Positions 1 to 9,680 of a DNA stretch of 64,000 nt are shown piece after piece. Below the pieces are notes generated by a model. That model saw nothing but the letters and a program-made list of their open reading frames with translations, did no database searches and had not been told where the DNA came from. Source of the stretch: Siderastrea siderea (Eukaryota > Cnidaria > Anthozoa > Scleractinia > Rhizangiidae); contig OZ034971.1 of the NCBI GenBank assembly GCA_964030785.1, forward strand, positions 20,304,865 through 20,368,864. Direction: 5' to 3'. The stretch's first letter is position 1. Each line of letters begins with the position of its first letter. Position numbers and translations under genes: made by a program.

Positions 1-235
1 ATATCTTCTATATTTCTCGAGAACTTAACGAATGGCCCGACCTCCAACATGACAAACTTTTGCTCGGCCAGCTGTTGGCATGTCCTCTACATCAAACGTG
101 ACCACTTCTTGGTGCTGTTCTTTTCTTGAAGAACATGTGGCTTTGTTGTGTGTGTGTTGTTGAGGCTTTTATGTTGCAGGACCCCATTAATAACAGTGCC
201 CTTGCACTGAAGGGTTATCCTGTTAAAATATTCCC

Positions 236-272
<37 letters not shown>
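236..272. repeat. (ATT)n microsatellite
   Basis: An uninterrupted run of TTA/ATT triplets. The same triplet recurs at several places in the window (about 7,980, 14,900, 39,580 and 63,610), often at transposon tails. Confidence 0.95.
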
Positions 273-273
<1 letters not shown>

Positions 274-576
274 GAAGGTGCTCTAGAAATTTGAAATAGA
301 CTGCTGTCTCTAGTTCAATGCCAATGGATCGCTGGGCTGTGTGACAAGTGGAAGCATTAAATAGGCATAATATGTAGCGAGAAAATTTGGGCAAAGCAAA
401 CAATTTGTGCAATTTGCCTGTGGCAGTTGTAAACTTGTCACTTTGATATGTAAATTGTCGGGGTTGTTAATTATAAGCCATAAAGGAAAGAAACCACATA
501 ATGTCTATGAACACCTTCACATTCTCCAACAACTGTGCACGTGCTCGTTGACCTTACGGTGGAAGTTGGAACAGGG

Positions 577-637
577 CATGTTCACTTTCAAGAAAGTGAA
601 CATGAGGTGGAAAGTTCCAACTCATGACTTTCCACCT
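577..637. repeat. Two adjacent perfect hairpins
   Basis: The first hairpin has 13-bp perfect arms (577-589 CATGTTCACTTTC and 592-604) with a 2-nt loop. It is nested in a wider pairing of AGTTGGAAC with GTTCCAACT. The second has arms GGTGGAAAGT (607-616) and ACTTTCCACC (628-637). Two hairpins in 60 bp suggest the end of a foldback element, though no target duplication is visible. Confidence 0.8.
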
Positions 638-947
638 GTTTGAAAAGCTGAGTGACACTTACATCGAGATCACAGTCCCTTCGCTCAAAATAAGTTTGTA
701 CCAATCCATCAGAGACCTCCATTGGAAACTCATAAAAATCGTGGTCACCATCTGGTGAATCCCCAGCTGTAAATCTGTCATGCACATCAAAAAAGCATTC
801 GTCTCCAGTAGCCTTTCTTGGGTAACAGCAAAGTGCATGGTCGCATTTGCTGGTGTTCCAGCTGCACTGAATAATTACCTCAGGGTCAGCTGGTATCACT
901 TGACTGCTTCTGAACCCTATCACTTGTAGCATGTCAGCCAATCTCAC
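588..947 (-). CDS. Unrecognised 119-aa ORF
   Basis: An open minus-strand frame that continues a few codons upstream of its first Met. It has several cysteines (a CDHALCCYP stretch) and an acidic middle. The C-terminal end runs into the hairpins at 577-637, so the true 3' end is probably elsewhere. I recognise no family. It could be an exon or chance. Confidence 0.2.
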   Translation of the reverse strand: MRLADMLQVIGFRSSQVIPADPEVIIQCSWNTSKCDHALCCYPRKATGDECFFDVHDRFTAGDSPDGDHDFYEFPMEVSDGLVQTYFERRDCDLDVSVTQLFKQVESHELELSTSCSLS

Positions 948-1687
948 ACAAGCATGGCGATGTACACTAACCTAGGTACGAACTCTATAGATGAATGTAC
1001 CACGACTGCCAGAAACTCCTAGTCCTTGTTACTTGTGGCATGTAACAGTGTATCCTAGGAAATTGGTGGACTAAGCCAATTGTCTCACCCTGACGGTTCC
1101 TTTGAACCCACGTTACCCATTCAATTGCGACAGTGCCGACCTTCCATTCATCAAACTTTGGGACTTATTACAAACAGCATTACGTTGCAGTCACTCTTCA
1201 AAAAAAGTGATTTCTCACCTGGCCAGTTCACTTTGTTGCTGTTCAGTTCAAGGATCGCATCAAAATGCATTAGTTCTCCATCTAGCTCCTCTAGTTTTAA
1301 TTGATTGAAAGCAAAACTGCATTGTTCTTAAAGGAAATATGCGTCACGACGAGGTTCGATTGTGGAATCAAGTCTCTTAGCAACCTCTCAATAAACACGG
1401 CTGTTTCTTTTGAGCAAACTTGTTATGTTTAGATTGTTGCAATACCTTAGCTGTAAACAATGCAGGAAGGCAAACTGGAATATGTTGGAGGTCAACATAA
1501 AATCACCAGAATCGAATGTACTTGTACAGTCAAAAAGAGTAGATGTGGAATACAGTCATTAGTTCTACTTGGAATATAGTCATTAGTTCGTTAGTCATTA
1601 GTCACTAGATCTACTGGGTTTCCTATCGTCTTCTTTAGGCAACCAAGACATCTGTGGGTGAAGATCTTTTATTCTGTGGTTAATTAA
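948..1687. other. Gap: nothing recognisable
   Basis: Low-complexity non-coding sequence with only short overlapping ORFs, which look like chance. Confidence 0.5.
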
Positions 1688-2502
1688 TCATGCAATTTTT
1701 ATCACATTCGTTTTGTCATCACTCCTGGTACCTTTAAGTGACTCTAGCTTGGTTTTGAGCTCAAAGAAATCCACGACGACTTTTTGTTTCGCTAATGTAT
1801 CTGGATACATTAACACCTTGTAATACTGGTCAGTGATAAAATTAATTTCTGGAAACATGTTTGACAGCTTTTGCATGAGTTTCTTTTTGTGTGGTTCTCA
1901 TACAGTTACTTCTAGTTCACTAGCTTTGTTCGGAACAGTTCTTTCACAACTTTCTATTCCATTATTTCAGGGTAAGCTATCAAACCTCTGCACAAACAGT
2001 ACACAGCTTCATAAACAGGTTGTAAGTGGCAATCTTTTTCATGCAACCTTTGACCTTCGTTTGTATTGGAATAAATTCTTCTGACAAAACTTTTGTAGCA
2101 GGAAGCGTGGTACTTCATTTCGTTAGAAATGAGATCTTTTGCACATATTCCAATCACATCCCAGCTACCTCACTCATAGCAGTGTTTTGTTATACATGAA
2201 GAGAAGCACATGCTCTTACCGTCTCATTGGTACGAAATTCCTGCACACTGTGTAGCTTCTCTCTGGTCTTCGTGTTTGGCTTGAATTTGACTTTTTACAA
2301 AACAAACATTGATCTGGCAGAATCGCTGAACTTGGCTGATTTCTGTCGCTAGAACTTCCACATCTTCAGATAGTTTGCTAGCGACTTGCACATCCCCCTT
2401 GCTGGTGAACAGAGCTCGGCAATTGCGATGACATTTGATGGGATTTTCAGGGAATTCACTTTCAGTTGAAGCATCCAAAATTGTTTTGTGATTCCGGATC
2501 AC
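1688..2502 (-). pseudogene. Cys/His-rich ORF relic
   Basis: Three consecutive minus-strand blocks in order read as one protein broken by stops and frameshifts. The first block (2502-2224) has a CHRNCRALFTSK motif. The second (2157-1954) has YHASCYKSFVRR followed by a PVYEAVYCLCRGLIAYPEI stretch. The third (1876-1688) starts with QKLSNMFPEINFITDQY. The paired C-H..C motifs followed by helices are typical of dispersed, transposon-associated invertebrate ORFs annotated as uncharacterised. I cannot name the domain. No intact start or stop is left, so it is a relic. Confidence 0.45.
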
Positions 2503-2969
2503 AGCAGAACGATATCAGGTTGTTCCTGAAGAAATATCTCTGAACAACCACATATAGTGCATTCGTCCCCCATTGATCGTGGTGTAGAGGAAACACTTGC
2601 GCACTGGGGGAAACAGCTATTTAATGTTTGTGAGACCACCTGTTAAGGCAGGGATAGGAAACGAGGCAATTGTTTTTGAGGGGGCTTTATTCAACACAGT
2701 TGCAATGTATACTTATGATTTGTTTACTTATGCCTCTTTTCGGAAATAGTTTTGAAAACCCCACAGTTTTTGCAATGGTTATAAGTGCAAACTGGTCATA
2801 TTGTGAACAATAATCAGGCATTGTGACATCACATATGACGTCATGTACTTATAATTCAAGCACTAGAATAGACACAAATCATGTTTGTAGTTTCAATACG
2901 TTCGAAGTTTGCGTTTGAAACGCGATTCGTTCGTGTTAATAGAATCTTTGTAGCGTTCCCCAAGAATCT

Positions 2970-2980
2970 AAGATGGCGGC
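2970..2980 (+). promoter_or_regulatory. YY1-like AAGATGGCGGC start-region motif
   Basis: The AAGATGGCGGC word often spans the start region of TATA-less metazoan promoters. Here its ATG opens only a 7-codon frame, with a possible donor (GTATGA) soon after. No downstream exon was identified, so the function is uncertain. Confidence 0.25.
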
Positions 2981-3162
2981 CAAAAGGAGGGTATGAGGGG
3001 CAAGTTTAAAATTCGATTTACAAAGTGAAACGTACCATTCTATCCTTTCTATCATACAATTTTATGATGCTTAATAGTCAAAGATTAAGATAAGACATTT
3101 TTGGCTGTTCCCAAATTTTTGGATCTCATCTGAAGGACTAAGTGCATGCCTGCACATTTTTT

Positions 3163-4426
3163 TCAGAAAGCTTCTCTATGGTTGTAAGATTTTAGGTTTT
3201 TCCGTTGTAGTTCACTGCCAGGTCCAGAGTCTTGCAAGGTGATCATGACCCTCTCAAGTGCTGCCTGAATTTCCTCCATGTCTTCTAGGTTTTGGGTTAA
3301 GCCTTTGGCCAACACCTCGGTGTAGTTAGATGTCTTATCTGCAGGCACCTCTGTCGTCCATATTTTTTTGAGTTTGGCCTTTGTTCTTTTATATGCCTTT
3401 ATGGAAAATCCATGGTCTTTCACAAGTGCTATGGCCTTTCCTTTCTAAGGGTTTTGAAGTTGTAGCATTTTCTCATCTACAGAAATATCCAGTCTGTCAA
3501 CAATGGACATAAACACCTCTTTTCAGGGCTGAAAGTCTGCTTTGTCTCCTCCCGAAAAGAGGGGCAGATTCACATCTTTTAACTCTATTGGCGAGGGTTG
3601 TCCCTTGTCTGTGCCAGGTAGATTTAAGCGTTAAATGTTTAGCCAAGTGTATCTTTCTTGTGGTAATTCGGTATTGTACCCCCTATCGGGTGAGTCAGCT
3701 GCTTGCTCTGTTGCCTCTGCTCTAGACTGACTCACCGCTGCCACTTTTCTTGCCTCTTCAGCTCGCTGTTTGGTTAGCTGAAGTTCAGCAGTCAGCTTAT
3801 CAAGCTCTTGTTCTTTCTGTCTTTGCTCATTCTCCATTATGAGCAGCTGCTCACTATTAGCCTCTTTACCCTCTAGCTGTTTTTGTTTAACAAATGATTT
3901 AGACACTTTTGAAGACTAGCCATCTCTTCTATGAACGAAGCAACATCGATTCAGCCTCCCCGTTTACTGGTCTTTACTGTAAATGATTGTCTGCACTCTC
4001 CATGACTGAATTAACTGAGGTCATGATCTCATCAAGCTCATTGTCTAATGTCTCAATAATTGTGTCGGTCCCTTTAATTTTGCCACTCCGGCCTAAACTC
4101 CTTTTAGACTGCCTATAATGGTCACATTGTTTTGTTTTTGATCACATTTGCCTCTGGCATTCTGACTCGGTAACCTGGTTGCTTCTGTACAAGTTAGTTT
4201 TGTCTTGGTCAATCTTCTCTTTGCCGATTTCTTACTATTGCTTACGTTTTGTATCTTCGCACACACTGTGCTTCCTGTTTCAAAAGGGTCATTTTTCTCC
4301 TATGAATGCTTCTCGCTATCGTGGCCTGTGTTCTACTTCTTCGGGTGATTCTACCTTTTCTGAGGTCCGTAGGTCTTGATTTCCGCCTGTAAATTCTTGG
4401 TCTTTTCCTGTCATGTTGGACGCCAT
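3163..4426 (-). pseudogene. DUF1759-like gag relic (BEL/Pao-type)
   Basis: A minus-strand frame opens with a Met at 4426 (MASNMTGKDQ...) and continues, with breaks, through a strongly predicted coiled coil (about 3900-3700, rich in E/Q/K). It then reaches a block at about 3590-3400 reading LPLFSGGDKADFQP and KAIALVKDHGFSIKAY. That block matches the DUF1759 pattern seen in gag of BEL/Pao-type and related retrotransposons: a PxFSGD..DW.. core, then a helical region. The Trp after ADFQP is replaced by an in-frame TGA, and a TAG follows shortly. No protease or RT follows within reach, so this is a 5' remnant. The DUF1759 call is from pattern memory. Confidence 0.5.
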
Positions 4427-4439
4427 TTGAATAAGTCAA

Positions 4440-6098
4440 ACGATCTGTTAACTGTCTGTTGTTTGTAGCACAGTGCTCACTTTTAACGAAGTTATCCTTG
4501 GAGCTCTATGGTTCTTCCAAGTCTCGTTGTTTTGTGACAAGTTCTCGTTATTTGTGACAGCAGGCGTGACTCTTGAGGGGAAATATGTAACTCATCCAGA
4601 AAAATTTTGCATTAAGCATCAACATTTTGGTCTGGGTAATCTTTCATTAACCGAGGCAGATATGGTCAGTGGCTCTGTGACATCTGTGGTTTCAACCAAC
4701 TCCTGCCCAACCACAGAGTTAATGTCAGGAGAACTATAATTGTCCCTGCTACCCTTAAAAAGAGGATTTGACAATTTGAATCTGTGGCATCTTCAAATCA
4801 GCAGACCAAACCATGGGTAAACGATGATGAAGGGCTTCTAGGTCAGAACCGTCCATTGAAGTGTTTGTTTATTTTCATCCAGAAATGAATCGCTTTCTGT
4901 CTTCACCTTCTTGATAGGAATATTTGAGATTCTTGTGGCACTGTACCTCGTTCTTGACGTAGCTGGTTTATTTACTGTTGAAGCTTTGAAAAACATGTCT
5001 TATTCTGTCTAAGCTGAACTTCTGCACTAACTTTAGGGAATGGAAGTAATAATAAAAAAACAACCAACTGCAACAGATCTGGAGAACATTGGATATAGCC
5101 TTTGAGTAACGCCATAACACCACTTTATTAATATCCAGAAACAGCAATATCAAACAAAATGAACCTAAAGCTACGTTTAGGCCTCCCGGGGGCTAGGGGC
5201 AGAAACAACCTGCCCCAAGAAACCCCACGAGAAAAAAAGGACAGGAAATCTAGGAAGGGCCAGGGACAACTTACGTCACCAGGACTCCTAATAAAACATT
5301 GCAAATGGTTACATCATGAGACGCAAAAATACTACTAGAAAACCATGTGCAAAGCCTGGAAAGATATATTTGCCTGGAGCAAAGGTGTCTGGAATACGGC
5401 CAAACGCTCCTGAATGCTATGCTCAATATATCTTTGTTTAGTGGACTCGCACCTCCAACCAGCATGGACATCTAATCGCCAGCTATGCACCTACAAGTGT
5501 GATTAGAAGCAGTGCCACACTTCATACTGTGCGTACGATAAAAAGAAATATCACTTACAAAAGACTCAATATGCTTCTTAAACTCTTCTCTTAATGTAGT
5601 TACAACCCCCAAGCTGAAATGAAAACACTCCTAAGACTTGGATCTTACAATCCTGCAGAGAGGATTGCTTGTGTCCCCACAAATGTGCCCACTTTTATTG
5701 ATGTGGTTGACAAATTACCGTTCAAAAACTCTTCCACTGTAACATACTCATCAGAATCAAGCTTACCAAAAACAGTTTTGTTATATCAGAGGTTATCACT
5801 GCTTTGCAATTCTTGCCTTTATCATGCTGCAAAATTTCTTGCAAGGAAGTGCATCTGTACTACATTCTTCGTGTATCGTTCTGATGTTTGACCTGTTGCC
5901 TGGATGTCACTGACCGATTGGGGCAAATACTTTTTGATGACCCAAGTTGTACTTTCAAATCCCTTTGCATTGCTCATAGCCTTGTAAGCTTCATGGAAAC
6001 CTGTTCCAAAAGGTCTTTCTGGAAGGACAAATTAGTAGAATGTGACACACATGTAGAGGGGGGGTCTTTTACACCCACCTACAGCATCAGTGACTACA
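4440..6098. other. Gap with unrecognised short ORFs
   Basis: No recognisable gene. Two plus-strand frames (5619-5891 and 5888-6103) overlap slightly and could be exon relics of one protein, but I see no domain, signal or splice structure that supports this. Confidence 0.4.
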
Positions 6099-6141
6099 TC
6101 TAAGCCCTCCCACCTCACTTCGCTTGGTGGGAGGGCTTAGA
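6099..6141. repeat. 16-bp perfect stem-loop
   Basis: Arms TCTAAGCCCTCCCACC (6099-6114) and its exact reverse complement (6126-6141) flank an 11-nt loop. The stem is GC-rich in AT-rich surroundings. No T-run follows, so a terminator is not implied. It is probably part of a dispersed repeat. Confidence 0.85.
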
Positions 6142-6419
6142 TTGAAAAGCATGGGCGGTTGTAGACAGCACCCCCCCCCCCCACCTATTTTTGTGTGTAA
6201 TTCAAGGTGCTGTATTTGCATGTCATTTGCGGTTTTGCATGGCAGTGATCATAATTCAAAAATGCGGGGTGTTTAGAGTTGTTTACAAATACTTAGTCCT
6301 GCAAAAACAAAAAATTATTTTCCAAATGGAAGAGAAATATACTGACAGTCAATATATGACATAACGCCACAGTTGTGGGGGTGATTATAATTTACAAGTG
6401 CCACAAGAACAGTATGGTT

Positions 6420-6770
6420 CATGTGTTTCAGTGTAGAGTTTCGGTGGCTGTGGTACACCGCAGTTTTCTTGAGGTCAAGTAGTTTGCTGTTAAGTTTACG
6501 TTAAAGTGCTGGATCGCGTTAAAGTACTCTGTAGGTCTGTTTGTCGTTAACAAGTGCGTCCATTTTGTCATAATAGTCTGTCTTATCCATAACAACATTC
6601 ACCCTTCCTTTGTCAGCAGGGAGTATGACAAAGTCTCTGTCAGTTTTCAGTTGTTTCAATGCTTGTCGTTCTGCTTTTGTCACGTTACTGTCAGGTAGAG
6701 AGGCTGATTGTATATTAAAGGCTACCCTTCTTCTGATGTCACCCTTGGTCGATTATGATAGCTCCCTCTG
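6420..6770 (-). pseudogene. Penelope-like element, N-terminal RT fragment
   Basis: The minus strand reads ALKQLKTDRDFVILPADKG, then VVMDKTDYYDKM, NDKQTY and, after small frame breaks, CGVPQPPKLY. This is the conserved block just before the RT fingers in Penelope-like elements (the 'ILPADKG..VVMD' motif). The palm domain and any GIY-YIG endonuclease are absent. In-frame stops and shifts show it is dead. A separate Penelope RT fragment lies at 51.9-52.7 kb. Confidence 0.75.
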
Positions 6771-6928
6771 ATGAGACTTATAACATCTACTGACGATTCA
6801 CAATTCACTTGACTCTGATGATGGCTTCCACTCAGGTTGTTGAAATGTCAGTCGGTGTCACCTCAAACAGTCCTTCTCAGGACAACACTTTCCCAGACGA
6901 TATGATGTTGCTCCTAGGTTCAAACCAT

Positions 6929-7627
6929 TTACAGAAATATTAAACCAGTCAAGACTTGCGGCACTGCCTCTTGAAAGTTTGAAACTTCAACCAAAATGGG
7001 TCGTTTTCCAGTACCTGCAACTTTTACTCGCTTTTTTCTCGGTGTCAATTCGCAGACCATAGCTTTTGTAGACTTTCCTCCTCTTTCAATGAAAATTGTA
7101 TCCCCCTTTTGTAGTTTGACATAGGTGGCTGTGAAGGGCAATCTGTTTTCTCTGAAACAGAGCTGGCCTCCACGAGTCTATTGGTTTGCTCTGCTGCCTG
7201 GTGAGTGGAAGACGGTGGCTGTGAAGAGTAATCTGTCTGCTCTGAAACAGGACTGGCCTCTGCAAGTTGAATGGTTTGCTCAGTACAAGGTGGTAAATTG
7301 CCAACAGCACCCATTTCTGCGGTGTATTCCAGCCCATCTTTCTCAAACTTTTTTTTCACATATTGGTCATAAGCACTTAGCTAAACGTCTTCGTAGGAAC
7401 CTGTAGTACCATCTAAAGAGAGTAATGATTGGGTCTTGACACTTGCAGCGTCCACCTCTGGCCAAGTGTCCAAAATACAAGCACTGGTGCAAGTAATGTG
7501 TTCTCTCGCCACCTTTGGTGCCACCCCGAAACAGCAAATGAAAAGGTAACTCTCTAAGCATCTGAGGTAGTGCATCAACGTGTTTCACTAAGTATGGGTA
7601 AAGCTTTGAAGAACCATATCTAAACAA
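6929..7627 (-). pseudogene. Transposon-associated ORF relic with internal duplication
   Basis: Minus-strand pieces in order: 7627-7367 (YGSSKLYPYLVKHVDALPQM..., then a GGERTHYLHQ segment), 7359-7045 (a Thr/Ser/Gln-rich linker) and 7141-6929 (a basic, Lys/Arg-rich tail with a VELTP-like stretch). The arrangement 'YPYL..VD..P.ML.ELPFHL..G.T..GE..HYLH' looks like the C-terminal part of a repeated cnidarian ORF, but I cannot name the family. The linker holds two copies of a 30-residue unit (see the repeat entry). Frame breaks make it a pseudogene. Confidence 0.4.
7124..7303 (-). repeat. Two-copy 90-bp tandem repeat
   Basis: GGTGGCTGTGAAG begins at 7124 and again at 7214, followed by similar sequence (AATCTGT..TCTGAAACAG). 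The period is 90 bp, or 30 codons, so reading frame is kept. The unit encodes a Ser/Thr/Gln-rich EQT..L.EAS.VSE.TD..SQPP block. Confidence 0.8.
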
Positions 7628-7978
7628 GTCAAAGCATGATACAGATCAGCGAGTTGCAAATATTTCTGGATTTCTTCCTCGGTAAGTCCAAATCTGTAAT
7701 CTTTAGGGTCTGAAGAACCATGCGCTGAACCTGGCTTGAGCTGTTTGCATATTTCCTTGGATCTTCATCCAGCCGTTCAAGTTCATGCAACTCCCGGTCT
7801 AATTCATAATTTGGGAGTGGGCCACTTGAGATGATCCGTCAGGTTTTCTGGCAAATCAAACAGGACCTCCTTGCTTGCTACATTGTACATTCATTTTCAG
7901 TGAATTTTTATATTTATTTTGTCTTCAGAGGACCTCCCTAAAAACCACTCAATGTGATGGGAGCTTTCTCCATAACGA

Positions 7979-7998
7979 TTATAATAATAGTAATAACA

Positions 7999-8039
<41 letters not shown>

Positions 8040-8058
8040 TATTATTATCGTTATTAAA
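7979..8058. repeat. (TTA)n microsatellite
   Basis: Triplet run of TAT/ATT with few interruptions. It generates artefact poly-Tyr and poly-Asn frames on both strands. Confidence 0.95.
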
Positions 8059-8239
8059 TTTGTGAATGATGATTGTCTGTAAAGTGACTGGCAGGAGCAC
8101 AAATTGTCCAGGCTCTTAAAGCCAAGATAGTTAGAATGGGTTTCTCCTTTAGGAAATTTCAAGGCAGTGTAAGAGACATTCACTTTTACACCGGTTTTAT
8201 TAATTCTGCAAGCTTTCGGGAACTTATGACATTCGTCTA

Positions 8240-9107
8240 ATGCAAGCTGAAGGAAGGAGCTACTGGAATCGTAAAGTCTATGGAACACCACGTGGAACTG
8301 AAGCAGATGACACTGCAGGGAGAGATGATGTATCCAACAGTTGCATTGACCGAGCCTTATCCCAGGAGGAACACCTATTTCTGACAATCACAAGACTTCG
8401 TCCTGGTGTTCCATTGCACCATATGGCAAATTTGTTCAGCATTTCAGTCCCTACAACTTGAAGAGTATTTGCCTCGTGGATTAATTTGTTGTTTTTTGCT
8501 TTGGGATCCCTGAATTACTGGTTGCCTAAAGAGAAACTACAGGAAACAATGCCTGACAGTTTTAAGAAGTTTCCCTCCACAAGAGTGATACTGGATGCGA
8601 CTGAATTTAAGGTGCAGAGCCCATCCTCTCTGTTAAGGCAATCTCAAGTTTTCTCACAATGCGAGTACCACTACAGCCAAAGCACTGGTTGACATTGCAC
8701 CCTCTGGTAGTGTCACCTTTGTATCTCAGTTATACACTGGAGGTATATCAGATGAGATCACAAAGCAGTCCAAAGTTCTCACACTACTTGAGAGAGGGGA
8801 CAATGTTATGGCAGATAAAGGCTTTGTGATAGAGGATCTCCTGCAACTCCTTGGATGCACTCTTAACATCCCTCCATTCCTTAACAACCAAGGACAGTTT
8901 TCTGAGGATCAAGTTAAGCAGACTCAAGAAATTGCAAATGCTCGCATCCACGTTGAGAGGGCAATCAGCAGAATCAAGTCATTTAAGAACCTTCAGAATG
9001 TATTTCCCATTAGTCAAACTGGGTTATTGAATCAGATTTGGACTGTCTGTGCTCTTTTAGTCAATTTCCAGTCACCCATTATTGCACAAGACACCCTTGA
9101 TGAATAA
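8240..9107 (+). pseudogene. PIF/Harbinger-like transposase (HTH_Tnp_4 + DDE_Tnp_4)
   Basis: The protein would cut and rejoin DNA at the ends of its own element. It begins with an HTH_Tnp_4-type helix-turn-helix (LSQEEHLFLTITRLRPG...), then the DDE_Tnp_4 nuclease. The first Asp is in VILDATEF, followed by SPSSLLRQSQ; the second is in NVMADKGF; the acidic/His block is ARIHVERAISRIK; the end is NQIWTVCALLVNFQ. Breaks: an in-frame TGA at 8459 with the same frame resuming, and a one-base shift near 8660 after which TTTAKALVDIAPSG is read. An N-terminal THAP or other finger was not found. The domain order is that of the ISL2EU/Harbinger group. Confidence 0.85.
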
Positions 9108-9140
9108 ACACAAGATACTTTTGTTTAGATGTATGTATAT

Positions 9141-9265
9141 GTTGTGGTTCAATTTTATCCTTGGTTCAATTTTTATTTTCTTCTGTTTTATGCTCATTTT
9201 GATACATTACCATACAAAAAGCAAAGGAAAGCTGAACCAAGGATGACAACAACAACATATATGTG
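9141..9265. repeat. MITE family A, copy 1
   Basis: The ends pair imperfectly: GTGGTTCAATTTTATCCTTG at the left and GAACCAAGGAT...AACAAC at the right, with GATACATTACCATAC in the middle. Two related copies lie at 25,307-25,424 and 35,883-36,003. It abuts the target duplication of the 8-kb transposon. Confidence 0.7.
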
Positions 9266-9274
9266 CATATGTAC

Positions 9275-9282
9275 CATTTATT
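9275..9282. other. Target duplication CATTTATT, left copy
   Basis: The 8-bp CATTTATT immediately before the left terminal inverted repeat is repeated exactly at 17,291-17,298, immediately after the right one. Confidence 0.85.
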
Positions 9283-9390
9283 GGCTCTGTCCTGGTGTAC
9301 CGGTTAACAAAAATTGTGTGACAGCTCGAGATGTTTTACTAATACATTGGACTACTTGATAATAAAATACCGAAATTGGTTCACGGTTTT

Positions 9391-9556
9391 GGGCGTGTTG
9401 GGTCAGTTGGGCCATCTGGGCCATTTGGGTCATTTGGGCCAGTTGGATTCATTTGGGTCAGTTGGGTCATTTGGGTCAGTTAGGCCATTTGGGTCAGTTG
9501 GGCTAGTTGGGTCATTTGGGCTAGTTGGGTCATTTGGGCCAGTTCGGCCAGTTCAG
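9391..9556 (+). repeat. Left terminal array of 9-bp units
   Basis: About 18 tandem copies of a 9-bp unit, consensus GGGYCAKTT (GGGTCAGTT, GGGCCATTT and mixtures). It lies between the outer inverted repeat and the transposase start. Such subterminal arrays usually bind the transposase. The G-L-G-Q-L-type frame it produces is an artefact. Confidence 0.9.
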
Positions 9557-9680
9557 GAGCCCATGCTCCTGCTTTTTGGGCTGGTTACTTGGTTCCGAAA
9601 AGGCCCGGGAACGAGAAAGGGCACTATCGGGCCCAAGTCTCCCTAAAAGCTCGTTTAGAAAATCAAAGATGACGGAGTGA

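Noticed and set aside
7875..8100. Poly-Tyr, poly-Asn and poly-Ile frames
   Set aside because: They come from the TTA microsatellite on both strands.
9314..9646. Frame with Gly-His-Leu-Gly-Gln-Leu repeats, collagen- or silk-like
   Set aside because: It is a translation of the 9-bp terminal array; all three frames of such an array stay open. The same holds for frames at 16,828-17,193.
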